This document shows, piece after piece, positions 1-11,019 of a stretch of DNA of 64,000 nt. Source of the DNA: Capsicum annuum (taxonomy: Eukaryota > Streptophyta > Magnoliopsida > Solanales > Solanaceae). The position numbers were made by a program, and so were the translations under genes. The stretch is taken from assembly GCF_002878395.1 (NCBI RefSeq), contig NC_061118.1:88759910-88823909 (forward strand), given 5' to 3'. The first letter of the stretch is position 1; each line of letters opens with the position of its first letter. The notes under the pieces were generated by a model. It searched no databases, had not been told where the DNA came from, and worked only from the letters and a program-made list of their open reading frames with translations.

Positions 1-1036
1 ATATTTTAGGACTGTCATCTATAACTACCCAGTCTCAGTAAAGAACTCAGATAGTTATTTTGATTTCAGTATATCAGGACTGTCAGATACAATCAACTCG
101 GAAATAAAATTAAACTCAGATGGTTTTCTTTAGATTTATGGACTGTCAGATACAGTCACTTATGCTATCAATCACAAAATTTATCAGAACTCATGCTATC
201 AGTACCCAGCTTTAGGACTGTCAGATACAGTCAATTAGACCAGTTCTTCATAATTTGAACTATCAGAAACAATCATTTCTTTATCAATAATATAGTATCA
301 GTCTCCCAGTATTTAGTAATACAGTATCAGATCCATCACTTATTAGTGATTTACATATCAATATCAGTAAACTCAGTCTTTCAGAATCTCATTATCAGTA
401 CACTCATGTTGTCAGTATTCAGACTCAGTAGTTAGTATCTCCACGAATTCAGTTATAGTTACGTATGCATGTATGTACTCTCACATTTATATCAGCCAGT
501 ATTTTTCATGCATATAACCCTTTGCATTTAGCCTACCTCACTTGTATACTCGGTATATTCAAACGTACTGATGCATTTGTGCTATGGTGCTTTCTCTTAT
601 GTTACACCATAGGTTCAGAGACATGAGCTCTAAATCAACAGTAGATTCCAGGATCAGTAGTCAGAGTTAGACGTGAGTCTTCATCCTTTGAGGACATTAT
701 GATTTAATTTCTATTTCAGTTTTCAGTTTATTTCAATAGTTAGAGTTAGTTAGGGACATGTCCCATCAACTCCTTATTCAGTTTAGTTAGAGGATTTCAG
801 ACTAGATATCAGATTAGATGTTCAGACTTCAGTATTTATGTTTCTTTTTGGTATTGTTATACCACATTTTTCACATATGTATCAGTATTGAACCTTATGG
901 CCTTACAGTTCATGTTTCCACATATTTTATGAGATATTATGTAGTTTACAGGTACAGATATCAGTCATGGGTTAGCTTATGGTCCCTCGAGGTCATGAGC
1001 ATCGTGTAGCATTTTGGTTTAGTAAATCGAGGCGTT
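1..1036 (+). mobile_element. 3' part of a Tekay-type LTR (element X), cut by window edge
   Basis: AT-rich non-coding DNA full of short cag/atcag repeats, ending in a segment (about 960-1036) of the form expected for the U5 end of a Tekay/Del LTR: a gaggcgttata terminus, close to the gaggcgtgaca terminus of the solo LTR at 60840-60850. Immediately after it comes a different LTR end followed by a primer site, so this LTR appears to sit inside the 5' LTR of element A. Its own start, and therefore any target-site duplication, lie outside the window. No coding sequence is visible in it. The terminal CA appears mutated to TA. The family call rests on the terminus only. Confidence 0.5.
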
Positions 1037-1128
1037 ATATAAAGGTTAGGTTGGGTGGCGGGGTAGTCTCCAGTCCTGGTTGAACTTGTGATACCCATTA
1101 CAATAAGGCCCCGGGATGAGGTTGATCA
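1037..1128 (+). repeat. Terminal remnant of the 5' LTR of Tekay element A
   Basis: The segment with agtcctggttgaacttgtg and cccattacaataaggcc matches the end of A's 3' LTR (7990-8020 plus 9801-9840) and the LTR end of element B (55000-55050, minus strand). It stops at gttgatca, two bases before the primer site. Only about 92 bp is left before sequence of another LTR begins, so the promoter-bearing part is missing from the window. Confidence 0.65.
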
Positions 1129-1131
1129 AGT

Positions 1132-1145
1132 TGGTATCAGAGCCT
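1132..1145 (+). other. Primer binding site of element A (initiator Met tRNA type)
   Basis: tggtatcagagcct matches the canonical plant primer site complementary to the 3' end of initiator tRNA-Met. It lies three bases downstream of the LTR end and about 200 bp before the gag region, where a Tekay element should have it. Confidence 0.85.
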
Positions 1146-1339
1146 AGGTTCATGGTCAATTTGAAGTCTGCTAAGCTTTGTCTAGTAGAGTCTTTTTTAG
1201 GGGTGTGTTGCATGCTACACTCATAAGGGAGAGGCCACAAGGCATTTAGGAATGTTTCACTTTCTTGGTAATCTATTTTTAAGCTTGAATTCTCAGTCCC
1301 GGAATCTTCTCTAATCCTTTTTTGTTCGTCTTTCAGATC

Positions 1340-2530
1340 ATTCCTTATAGATCTAAAACACAGGGAAATTTTTCTATCCTATCTGAAGGTAATGTTGAAG
1401 GGGTCCATTCTACTTCTGGGGTTCATCTTTGATTTTATGGTCATATCCCTGATAGTTCTAGAGTTCCACCTGGTGCTACTAGTCCTTCTCAAGAAGAGGT
1501 TACTAATGTAAAATTTCGTCAGTCTATTTATGCTATTGTAAAATTAGTTGCTGCTTAGGCTGAGTGGGGTATGTCTAGTGTTTTGTCTTCTTAGGCCACA
1601 AGGGTTGTCCTATTTATGAAGATGAGTCCTCCTAATTTTTTTGGAATGAAGGTAAAGAAAGATCCATAAGGCTTCTTGGATGAGATAGTAAAGATATTCT
1701 GGGTGATGCAGGCTACCTTTATGGAGGAGGTAAACTTTGCAGCTTATCAGCTCAAAGAGGTTACATATCAGTGGTATGAAGAGTGGGATAGGGATATAGG
1801 AGATATGGAGGAGTCATCCTTATGGGATGCCTTCTTTGGTACTTTTTTGGATCGCTTCTTTCCCTATGAGTTGAGGGGAGCAAAGATGGAGGAGTTTGTA
1901 AACCTCAAGAAGGGGAGAATATATGTCAAGGAATATTCCTTAAAGTTTCATCAATTGTCAAGGTACGCTCCTGACTTAGTGGCTGACTGCGGGCTGGAAT
2001 GAGAAAGTTTGCTTCTTGGTTGAATTAGGATTTAATTTTGGAGAGCAAGTCTGCCTTGCTAATTAAGGATATAGACATCTCTAGGTTGACTATTCAAATG
2101 CAGTAGGTCGAGAATGAAAAGAGAAAACAGGCAAAGTTTAGGGATAGGCAGGGTAAGAGGAGCAAGTTTTCTAACCAGGGAAGTGCTTAGGCTCAGGGTG
2201 GTCGAGATGGTGGAAAATAGCAGAAAAAAGTGGGGGAGTTCTGTTTCCTACTCTTCTGCTAGTGCTCTTTATCAGTCGGGTGACAGGCATAATCATGGTG
2301 GTGATAATTTCTTAGCGTAGGCTGACCAATCTCGGGAAACCGAAGGTTAGACAATTTTTACATGTCCTTCTTGTCAATTTTGTAGATGTCCTCATCGAGG
2401 TTATTGTGATGAAGAAAAGGACAAATATTTTAAGTGTGGCTAGACAGACCATCGACTTAGGGACTATCCAATTAATAAGGTTGCTATGGGGTGAATAAGA
2501 TTCTTATGGCTTCATCTTCTGCTCCTACAC
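1340..2530 (+). pseudogene. gag: Tekay gag (element A), degenerate
   Basis: This is the capsid/nucleocapsid part of a chromovirus polyprotein that would form virus-like particles. The best block is 1676-2002, a retrotransposon-gag domain with AAYQL, FLDRFFP and KEYSLKF motifs. By comparison with element B (minus strand, 54774) the start codon has become ATT at 1340. Stops and a frameshift follow near 2000. The CCHC zinc knuckle near 2430-2475 has Cys replaced by Tyr and a TAG in place of Gln. PR follows directly in the same presumed polyprotein. Family and domain are clear from pattern; the product is non-functional. Confidence 0.85.
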
Positions 2531-2639
2531 CTGGTGGTGTTGCATCTATTTTTGTTACTGCTCCTGGTTCTAGTATTGTTCTAGACTGGTTATATGTTTT
2601 AGAGTCCCGATAGGAATCAAAGGCATAACCTGATGTCCT

Positions 2640-2995
2640 TACTAGTATGTTTTAGGTTTTCACTCATAACATATATTTTTTACTTGATCTAGGATCTACT
2701 CTCTCTTATATGACTCCTTATGTTGTTGTATCTTTTGGTATTGATCTGGAAGTTACTTCGGATCCTTTTTCTTTTTCTACCCCAGTAGGTGACTCGGTTA
2801 TTGCTAAGAGAGTCTATAGGGGGTATGTGGTATCTGTTGGTGGAAAGCAGTCGTTGGTGGATCTATTTAAGTTGAATATGGTGGATTTTGATATTATTCT
2901 GGGGTTGGACTAGTTACACTCTTGTTATATGTCTTTGGATTGCCAGACCCATAAGGTTATCTTTAGGTTCCTTGGTGAGCCAGTTATAGACTGAG
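2640..2995 (+). pseudogene. pro: Tekay aspartic protease (element A)
   Basis: The translation carries LLDLGSTLSYMTPY, the retropepsin active-site region (family consensus DxGS), then the flap region RVYRGYVVSVGG and the hydrophobic DFDIILGLD block. The Trp that normally follows this block is a TAG stop at 2911-2913 (TGG to TAG). The enzyme would cleave the Gag-Pol polyprotein. It lies between gag and RT as expected for Ty3/gypsy elements. Confidence 0.85.
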
Positions 2996-3120
2996 AAGGT
3001 ATTTCTTTGGCTCCTAGGGGGAGGTTTATTTCTTATCTTAGAGCTTGGAGGTTGATCTCAAAAGTTTGTCTTTATTACATTATCTGGGTTAACGATTCTA
3101 ACTCAGAAGGTCCTTTTTTT

Positions 3121-4040
3121 CAGTCAATTCCAGTGGTTAATGAGTTTCTAGAGGTCTTTTTGGATGATCTTCTTTGTGTTCCTCCTAATAGGAAAAAAGA
3201 GTTTGGTATTGATCTAATTCCGAACACTCATCGAATTTCTATCCTCCGTATAGAATGGCTCCGCCTGAGTTGAGAAAACTCAAGGATCAACTTAATGACC
3301 TTTTGGATGAGAGGTTTATTCATCCTAGTATATCTTCTTGGTATGCACCGATGTTGTTTGTGCATAAGAAGGATGGTTCCCTTCGGATGTGCATTGACTA
3401 TAGGCAGCTGAATAAAGTGACGATCAAGAACAAGTATCGTTTTCCAAGGATAGAAGATGTATTTGACCAGTTGCAAGGTGCCAAGTTCTTTTCTAAGATA
3501 GATCTTAGGTCTAGGTGCCATCAACCAAAGATTAAGGAGGTGGATATCCCTAATATGGCTTTTCATACTAGGTGTGGGCACTTTGAGTTTTTGGTGATAT
3601 CATTTGGGTTGACTAATGCTCCTATGGCATTTATGGATATGATGAATAGAGATTTTCATTAGTATTTGGATCTCTTTGTCATTGTGTTTATTGATGACAT
3701 TTTAGTTTATTCAATGAGTGAGGTGGATCATACTAGTTACCTCCATGGGGTGCTACAGACCTTAAAGGAACAACACTTGTATGTCAAGTTCTCCAAGTAT
3801 GAGTTTTGGTTTAACGCTATGACTTTCTTTGGTCATATTATTTCTTGTGAAGGGATCATGGTGGATCCACAAAAAGGTTGTTGTGGTTAAGAAGTGGCCT
3901 AGGACCACGACTCTATCTAACATTCGGAGCTTCTTATGCTTAGCCAGGTATTACAGGCAATTTATGGAAAGCTTTTTGCCGATAGTTTCTCCTTTGATAA
4001 GTTAACTCAGAAGAAGGTTAAGTATTCTTGGTTAGATTTT
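3121..4040 (+). pseudogene. pol: Tekay reverse transcriptase (element A)
   Basis: RNA-dependent DNA polymerase core. Visible motifs are VNEFLEVFLDDLLCVPP at the N-terminus, then after a frameshift near 3240-3255 the [14 protein letters not shown] and CIDYRQLNK blocks, [12 protein letters not shown] (family consensus [12 protein letters not shown], so Gly and Tyr are lost) and the catalytic box FIDDILVYS at about 3688-3714. A TAG at 3660-3662 replaces Gln. The connection region, with SCEGIMVDPQK and ARYYRQFM, continues to about 4040 with further frameshifts. Domain order and sequence leave little doubt about identity; the copy is dead. Confidence 0.9.
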
Positions 4041-4079
4041 TTATGAAGAGAGTTTCGAGAAGTTTAAGGATAAGTTAAC

Positions 4080-4590
4080 TTCGGCTCTAATTTTGACTTT
4101 ACCGAAAGGCAATGATGGGTTTGTGGATTACTGCGATGCATCTCAGGTAGGGCTTGGTTGTGTTTTAATACAGCATGGGAAGGTGATTGCCTATGCTTCT
4201 AGGTAGTTGAAGGTACAAGACATGTACTATCTTACTGATGATTTAGAGCTATTTGCGGTTGTGTTTGCTTTGAAAATATGATGGCATTATTTGTATGGTG
4301 TTCAAATGGATATTTTTTCTGATCATATGAGTCTACATTATGTGTTCACTCAGAAAGATCTTAATATTAGGCAGAGAAGATGGCTTGAGCTTCTCATGGA
4401 TTTTGATATGAGTATTCACTATCACCCAGGCAAGGCTAATGTAGTTGTTGATGCTCTTAACAGGTTATCCATGGAGAGTTTGGCTTATATGGAGGAAGGA
4501 AAGCGAGAATTGGTGAAGGATATTCACTGCTTCACTAATCTTAGAGTTCGCCTCTTGGACTTCAAGAATGGTGGTGTGGTGGTGCAATAA
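4080..4590 (+). pseudogene. pol: Tekay RNase H and linker (element A)
   Basis: RNase H degrades the RNA strand of the RNA:DNA hybrid. Motifs seen: FVDYCDASQVGLG (first catalytic Asp), then IAYASR followed by a TAG, LELFAVVFALK (Glu), and DIFSDHMSLHYVFTQKDL (catalytic Asp retained). HYHPGKANVVVDALNRLS marks the domain end, and a linker runs to about 4590. Several in-frame stops (for example near 4206 and 4279) separate these blocks. It follows RT directly, as in all Ty3/gypsy elements. Confidence 0.88.
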
Positions 4591-4599
4591 GTGGTTTGA

Positions 4600-5750
4600 T
4601 CATCTCTTGGTGCAAAGATTAAAGAGAAGTAAATGTTAGATCCTATATTGATGAAAATAAATAGTGACGTTGGTGGGCAAATCATAATGGTGTTTGAGAT
4701 CAGTAGTGATGGTACTTTACGGTACCAAGGGAAGTTGTATGTTCCTGATGTCGACGGTTTGTGGTAGAGGATTTTGGTGGAGGCGCATGAGTCACACTAT
4801 GTTGTTCATTTTGGCTCGACTAAGATGTATCACAATATCAAGGAGGCCTATTGTTGGAATGGTATGAAGAGAGATGTGGCTTATTTTATGGCTAAGTGCA
4901 TGGTATGTCAATAGGTTAAGGTTGAGTACATGAGGCCAGAAGGATTGTATCTAGAAATTAATTTGTCTAAATGGAAGTGGGAAGTGATCAATATGAAGTT
5001 AGTTCCCGATATTCCTTGATCTCAGAGTTAATATGATTTGATTTGGCTAGTGCAGACTACCTTCTCGATGGAGGATTATGCGAAGCTGTATCTTTAGGAG
5101 ATTGCGAAGCTGCATGGGGTGCCAATTTTAATTATTTTTTATCGTGGCATGCAGTTTACGTCTCTCTTTTGGTGATCTATTCAGAAAGGGTTGGGGACCA
5201 AGGTGAGTTTGACTACTTTTTTTCATCTGCAGAAGGATGGGCAAGTAGAAAGAACTATTTTGACATTGGAGGATATACTTCAGGCCTATGTGATTAATTA
5301 TGGTGGCAATTGGGTTAACCATCTAGCTTTGGTAGAGTTTGCTTACAACAATAGCTATTGTTCTAGTATTGATATGGCCCCTTTTAAAGCATTGTATGGT
5401 AGGAGGTATCGATCTCCTATTGGTTGATTTGAGGTTGGTAAGGTGGACATGTTTGGTCTCGACTTGGTTTACCAAGCTATGGAGAAGGTGAAGGTAATTT
5501 GAGATAGGAATAAGGCTACCCAATGTCGCCAAAAGTCCTTTACGGATGTTTGGCATAGAGACTTGGAATTTGAGGTTGGGGATAAGGTTTTCCTCAAGGT
5601 GTCTCCCATGAAGGGCGTAGTGTGGTTTGGCAAGAAAGGGAAGCTCGGTCCTCAATGTAAGGGTCCTTATGAGATTTTACGAAAAATTGGTAATATTGCT
5701 TATGAACTGGAGTTTCCTACTAGCTTGAGTTTTCTTTAAACGGTCTTTTA
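4600..5750 (+). pseudogene. pol: Tekay integrase, catalytic residues lost (element A)
   Basis: Zinc-binding N-domain: HESHYVVHFG followed by CMVCQ, with a stop after it. In the catalytic core, the block that is INMDFVTGLP in the family reads INMKLVPDIP, so the first catalytic Asp is gone. About 16 codons that normally lie between SIW and TTFSMEDYA are deleted near 5045, and the second Asp block reads IIFYRG in place of IISDRG. QVERTILTLED, carrying the Glu, is kept, as are AYNNSY and ALYGRR. The GKKGKL and GPYEIL blocks of the C-domain follow. Strand transfer would not be possible with this protein. Confidence 0.88.
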
Positions 5751-5754
5751 TGTT

Positions 5755-6054
5755 TCTATGTTGAGAGAGTTCAGTGGTGATCCTTCTTCGATTTCTTCTT
5801 TAGAGTTGTTGGGTATCTCAGACTCTTTGTCATATGAAGAGGTCCCAATTGAGATCTTGGATCGGCAGGTTTGCCGTTTGAAGACCAAGGATGTGGCTTC
5901 GGTTAAGGTTCTTTGGCGGAACCATAAGGTGGAAGAAGCTACTTTGGAAGTGGAAGAGGACATGAAGTCTAAATATCCGCAGTTGTTTTCTGCTCTTGGT
6001 GTTCCTGCAGAAGGTATGCGTCTTCAACACATCTTTATTTTCAAAAATTTTTAA
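5755..6054 (+). pseudogene. Chromodomain tail of integrase (element A)
   Basis: The segment with LSYEEVPIEILDRQVCRLKTKDVASVKVLWRN.KVEEATLEVE is the chromodomain-bearing integrase end typical of Tekay/Del chromoviruses. In the family it steers integration toward heterochromatin, which fits the nested setting here. This stretch stays open to a stop at 6052-6054. The aromatic residue expected near the W-E pair is changed (ATLEVE where relatives have ATWEAE). Confidence 0.85.
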
Positions 6055-6187
6055 AGGAAGGATTTATAGCATTGACTCTTTGTTTCGACTTTGTTATAGA
6101 TTGGGAATATGTTTGATAACATAATGCAAATGACTCTAGCATATGGTTACCCCTACCTCGTCCGTCATTTGAGGACAAATGTTCCTA

Positions 6188-6198
6188 GTGGGGGAGAT
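6188..6198 (+). other. Polypurine tract of element A
   Basis: The sequence agtgggggaga lies immediately before the TG that opens the 3' LTR (tgaaacaccct). A purine run here is the primer for plus-strand DNA synthesis in LTR elements. Confidence 0.75.
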
Positions 6199-7821
6199 TG
6201 AAACACCCTAGTTTCTGGACCTTAGAAAATTTCCTATAATTCTGATCTCTGCACCCAATATGACTCATGGGTATGAGCCGTATGTTAGGGTACGGATGTT
6301 ATAGTCTGGTTGTATGCTTAACAGTGTTGGTTGGTGGGATGGATTTTGGTTATTGTAATAGATATGACTCAGGGGTACGAGTCGTATTGGTGGTTATAGA
6401 TCATTTGGTTCCTTATCTTAATCCTTGGTTACTTAGGTTGGATCTAAGTTTGAGTGGCTCACCATGAGCCTTAAGCTAGAGTACAAATCATACCAGGGAC
6501 TCATATGGTATACAATATTCAATCCCCCATGTATTTTACTATGCCAGGGATACGGGTCATGGATATGGATTGTATGTTGTTGTTACACAGTGTTTCATCC
6601 AAGGGTTGAGGCTTGGATATGAGTGTTGGATACCAATCTTATTGGGAGGGTACGACTCGTGAGGGCCAGTCGTATCCCTGTGATGGGATATTATGCAACT
6701 TAAGTGGGGGTATTCTGGATATTTCTTTACTTATCCTAATCAGGCCCCACGACTTCTAACCTACCTGGAAGGTTATTTACCTTATTATTCTATTCATTAA
6801 CACTTAGAAAGTTTTTCTAAACACTTCATAATTCTCTCAAGAGCTTTGGGCAAGGGGAGCTAGGATTTCAACTAAGGGATCAATTTGGGGCTTGTCTTGG
6901 TGATTTATTTCTGTCATCATCTTGGTTTAAGGTATGTTCTCTTCCCTCGTTGTTAATTTTAATTAAAGGCATAGTTTATATGATTGTTTTCATGGCTTTA
7001 CTATTACATGGTTTTGGCTTTCAAATGTGATTTGGGGGTTTTGATGTTAAATGGTTGACTGTGGTTTCCATGGTTTTAATTATGCTTTTATATACATTAA
7101 CGGTGGTTTTGGATAATTGGATTGCATGGGAATGGTTTATTGGTAATTTGAATTTGTTTTGGTCATATTATGCCAAAAAATGTGTTTGAAAAATGATTAT
7201 AAAGATATGTTCATTGCATTGACTTCTTTAACGAAATTCTTGCATGTTTTAAAACTTAGTAAAGAATTATGAATGGTTTAAATAGTTTGGAAAGGCTAAA
7301 GGATAATTGGTTATTCTTGTGCATAACATGGTAGTCTCCTAAGTTGTTTAATATAGTAAATGAAAGGGCACTTGAAAGTCCCCTTAAACCTATAAATGGT
7401 TGGCTATGGATGATACTTGCAACTAATGGTTAGTATGACGATACCAATTTTAATATCCTTGGTTAATAAATGGATAATGGTTTGGTTATTTGGAAATTGG
7501 TTTTAATTGGGAAATAATTGAGGGATTTGTAGCAAAGTCGTGGAAGGTGGAGGTCTGGGTGGGACCAAACCAGGAAACTCATAGTTGACGGTATGAGGTT
7601 GGTCTTAGTGACCATGTGCATAATGTCACACTTTATTTTGGGGATGTACTAGTCATCCCATGTGATACTTCCCTGGTCGTACGTCTACACATATTGGGGC
7701 CCTTTCAGCAACGGGAACTGAACCCATATAGCCCGTGGGTAGTTTCGGATGGCAAAGCTACATAGCCTAGTTAAAGATTTTAAAGGCATGCTAAACTCGT
7801 TCCTTTTTCCCAGCTATGTTC

Positions 7822-7858
7822 TATATATATGTGTGTGTGTGTGTATGTGTGTGTGTGT
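7822..7858. repeat. AT/TG microsatellite
   Basis: An interrupted dinucleotide run (tatatatatgtgtgtg... with one at interruption) lies inside the LTR of element A. Confidence 0.9.
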
Positions 7859-8015
7859 TTGGTTATGTGTATATGGATGGTCTTACTTGGTTTTATAAGT
7901 GGAATTATTTTATTCTTACCCTAATCTCATGCTAGCAGTCACTCAGTCACCGCAGGGCAGGCAGCTGGAGATTGGTTTGGGTAACAAGATTGGTCTACAG
8001 TCCTGGTCAGACTTA

Positions 8016-8020
8016 GGATG
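8016..8020. repeat. Target-site duplication GGATG (left copy)
   Basis: GGATG at 8016-8020 is repeated at 9801-9805, flanking the solo LTR exactly. Five bases is the normal duplication length for these elements. Removing the insert and one copy restores the LTR end of element A. Confidence 0.88.
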
Positions 8021-9800
8021 TGATAGCTCCCAAGCACACACGCAAGTGTACGTGGACTTATCAAGTAGTAAAGTGGCCTTCAAGAAGCCAAGTATCGATT
8101 CCACAGAGACTTGTTTCAGCAACAATTCAATTTTAGTTCACAATTTAGATTAGTTTAGTGCAGAGGTAACCAACAAGAGTTTTGAATATTGAAAAAAAAA
8201 GAAAAGTAAACAATGCATAATATAAAGATCTTAAAACAATCAATAGGAGAAAACCCAGGGTTAGAGTACTCTGAACAATCGTACTATATTATTGAATTTC
8301 ATTCGTTAACTTTCTTATCTTGGTTGTTGATTCGTAGGGTTAATTGCATAATTATGGTTTCCCAACCTCTAATCCTTTACCTAAGTTGAACCTTACAACT
8401 ACATTGTTGAGTGGGGATATAATAGTCCACTTAAGTTCTGTAAGCTATCATCCTATGTTTGAATCAAGTAAGGCATCTAAGTACATCCTTGTCCTAAATA
8501 CTAATTTGAATTCCTTATTTCATACAGAAATACAAACCATACTTTGTTTATTCCCATGCTCTATATCCATATTCGCTCTCCCGAGATCAGAATGTAGACA
8601 ATTGATGTATTAAAAGGGTCGCGAATCCTTAAAATAGTTATAACAAGAATAAACAAACAACCAATAATGATAAGCAAATCAAACGAACTTAATTCAAAAT
8701 AATAGTACTCATATTTCTGGGTTTAACCCTAGAAAGAGGGTTTTTAGTCACTCATAGTCACAATCAACATCCAAATAATTGTATGAATGATTAAAACCAT
8801 AAATAAAGCTAAATTAAAGAAATAAAAATCTAAAAAGAAGTTGTGGTAGCCTACAATGTTGTTCCAAGCGATCTAGGGATTCCAAGATGATTAAAACGTG
8901 ATTTAACACGTTATATTTATAGTAAACAAGTCATAAACCAAATATTATTGGGATTCCACGTGATTAACCTTCATCTGGGCAGTTTTTATTCCGCTTTTGA
9001 TGTCCACCGTATTGCAGTATCGAGCCAATCGACAATTATCAATTTCCAGAATCTCACCGCGATTTCACCGTATCACTCCGACTCCTCAAACTCCACCAAA
9101 TGATACACTCACATATGTGTCAAAAAATTGGGCCTATCCTTAATCCATTGGTGTTTTGGGTGCATCCATTGGACCATCCGGCAGCCCAGGCGCGCCCCAT
9201 ATATTTCGGGTATCCAAATTGCATCCAGCTTGTGTCTTGTGCTTCTGTAGTTATTTCCATGCCTTTTTAAGTTTTTCCACTTGATTTGAAGCTTTTATAT
9301 CCTTGATATATCATCATAATCCATTAACCAGGAATCTTGTAGTATTAAATACAACAATTTAGAGATAAAAACAACACAACATCCTCAACGGTGAACTAGA
9401 AAAATGAGCTAAGCATAGGCTAATTTCACATTAAGATTTAACTCATTGTTTTGACTCTTTTCTTGATCCAATTGACCCTTGAACATTATAAATAAGTTTT
9501 TTCACATATAAATACATAATAACAATCTTATTAACTCATTACAACATATTAGAACCCAACACAAGAGACTAGACAACACCTAGCTCAAGCTAGTCAGACT
9601 AATTTTCTTGGTTGAAATCTAAATGGTTGAATTGAATCAAAACTCATGTGAAAACACCATTAAACATTTTAAACACATACTTGGACACATAAATGCTCAT
9701 TTATATCATTATCAACACATATAGCATAAGAATCATCCTCAAAACAAGGCTAAAAAAGCTAGGATAGTAATGCTAGAATGCATAAAAACACTCAACATCA
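8021..9800 (-). mobile_element. Solo LTR, Athila-like (element D), 1780 bp
   Basis: Starts tgatagctcccaagcacaca and ends aacatca, so TG...CA boundaries, and is flanked by GGATG. Its first 80 bp match the layout of the LTRs of Athila element C (acgcaagtgtacgtgg versus atccaagtgtacgtga), which fixes family and minus orientation. No internal region is present, so it arose by recombination between two LTRs. It holds no credible coding sequence; the short open frames inside are chance. Confidence 0.85.
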
Positions 9801-9840
9801 GGATGCCCATTATGACAAGGCCCCAGGGCAGTTCGTGTCA
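9801..9840 (+). mobile_element. 3' LTR of element A, final segment, with right copy of GGATG
   Basis: ggatgcccattatgacaaggcccc continues the LTR interrupted at 8020 and matches A's 5' LTR end (1090-1110) and B's LTR end (55000-55020). It closes at cgtgtca, 9840. The five bases 9801-9805 are the duplicated target. Confidence 0.8.
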
Positions 9841-11004
9841 ACTTATGAGCCTTTGGGACAAAAATGATGATTTAAATATTTGACCAAGATAGATTTCGGT
9901 CCACAATTTTGTTATTATTATTTACCCCAATTATGAGAGATGCTGACCCTTTCTGCACTTTTATGATAACTTAGTCCCGGAGTTTACCCTGGGCAATGAA
10001 TTTATGAAATTATACTCTTTTATCCATGGTCCTAACCATGCATTATATATATTAATTATATGATTTTTGATTCAAGTCCAGCGATTGATGATATTGATCA
10101 TATGAGTTTCGATTCATGTCCAGCGATTGATGATATTGATGATATGAGTTCTGGTTCAAGTACAGGGATTGATGATATTGATGATATGAGTGAACCAGGG
10201 ATTGATGATATTGATGATATGAGTTTCAGTTTAACTTTGATGATTGATGATGATATAGTGGTTAAGGTATTATGGATTCTCCTCTCATTCATTCATGCAT
10301 ATGCATTTCTTATCACCAGTATACGCCTATATCTATTAGCCTTATGGGGTTTGCACAGGTATAGGTGATGAGTGTGGCTTGTTATATATTGTGTGTTGAT
10401 TGGAACTTCTAGGCCTATGCAGTGTAGGTTTATGAAAGGCTCAGTTAGGTTTTTTTTTCTCAGGCTAGTCAGTACTTTATATTGTTATTGTTATTATGGT
10501 TAGTTCGTAATAGGTTGATTATTGTATTGGTATTAGGACTTGAGGTATGATTCTGGTTCTCTTATCCTAAGGTTATATTGTTACACATAATAATCCATTG
10601 GTTAGGCATTATGTTTTAGACCCTAATTTTCCAATTTCTTTCTTTACGATTGCTTTATTATGCTAGTGTAATGACTTAAGTAGTACCTTAAGTTGGCCTT
10701 GTTTATTTATATGTATCAATCTATACTGGTTATCATATTACCATATATTCCTTCCTTGTTTCACTTATTTATGTAGTATATTTATTTCTTGGCCTTGTAT
10801 GCTACTATACATCCTTTTTGTGCTATTTATTCATATATTGGTCAATGATATAAGTTTTGGTGTTTAAGTTCCTACGTATGACTAGAATAGGATAGTTTAT
10901 CCTAGTAGTCTCCTTATCTTTACTGTGTAGTTGTATGATATCTACTACATTCTTGCTAGCATATTACTTATATCGGCATTAACTATGGAGCTCAATCGGC
11001 AGTT
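9841..11004. other. Unassigned DNA between elements A and F
   Basis: No gene is recognised. It contains a 42-bp minisatellite (listed separately) and T-rich DNA with many ctat/tatg runs resembling LTR or solo-LTR filler. The boundary with the integrase fragment at about 11004 is abrupt. Confidence 0.5.
10070..10235. repeat. 42-bp minisatellite, four units
   Basis: The core gattgatgatattgatgatatgag starts at about 10081, 10123, 10165 and 10198, giving spacings of 42, 42 and 33 bp. One frame reads as repeated DDIDDMS, but no start context, domain or homologue supports a protein. It is probably slippage-born. Confidence 0.85.
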
Positions 11005-11019
11005 GCCTACTGAGTACCA

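Larger units (their letters stand above)
6199..8020 (+). mobile_element. 3' LTR of Tekay element A, first part
   Basis: Begins tgaaacaccctag, the usual Tekay LTR opening, after a polypurine tract. The first 500 bp carry several half-palindromes of the ACGACTCGT/ACGAGTCGT type. A leader-like segment (about 6780-6950) and a (TG)n tract follow. Near 7930-7960 the catgctag...cagtcactc block that precedes U5 in other copies jumps straight to the U5 end, so several hundred bases seem deleted. At 8020 it is broken by a solo LTR and resumes at 9801-9806. No genes are visible in this 1.8 kb. Confidence 0.75.

Noticed and set aside
1132..1145. tRNA-Met gene fragment
   Set aside because: Only the 3'-end complement is present, next to an LTR; it is a primer binding site. 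The same holds for 29230, 43697, 47190, 54970 and 55975.
10060..10368. Small acidic repeat protein
   Set aside because: Produced by a 42-bp minisatellite; no promoter context, domain or conserved C-terminus.
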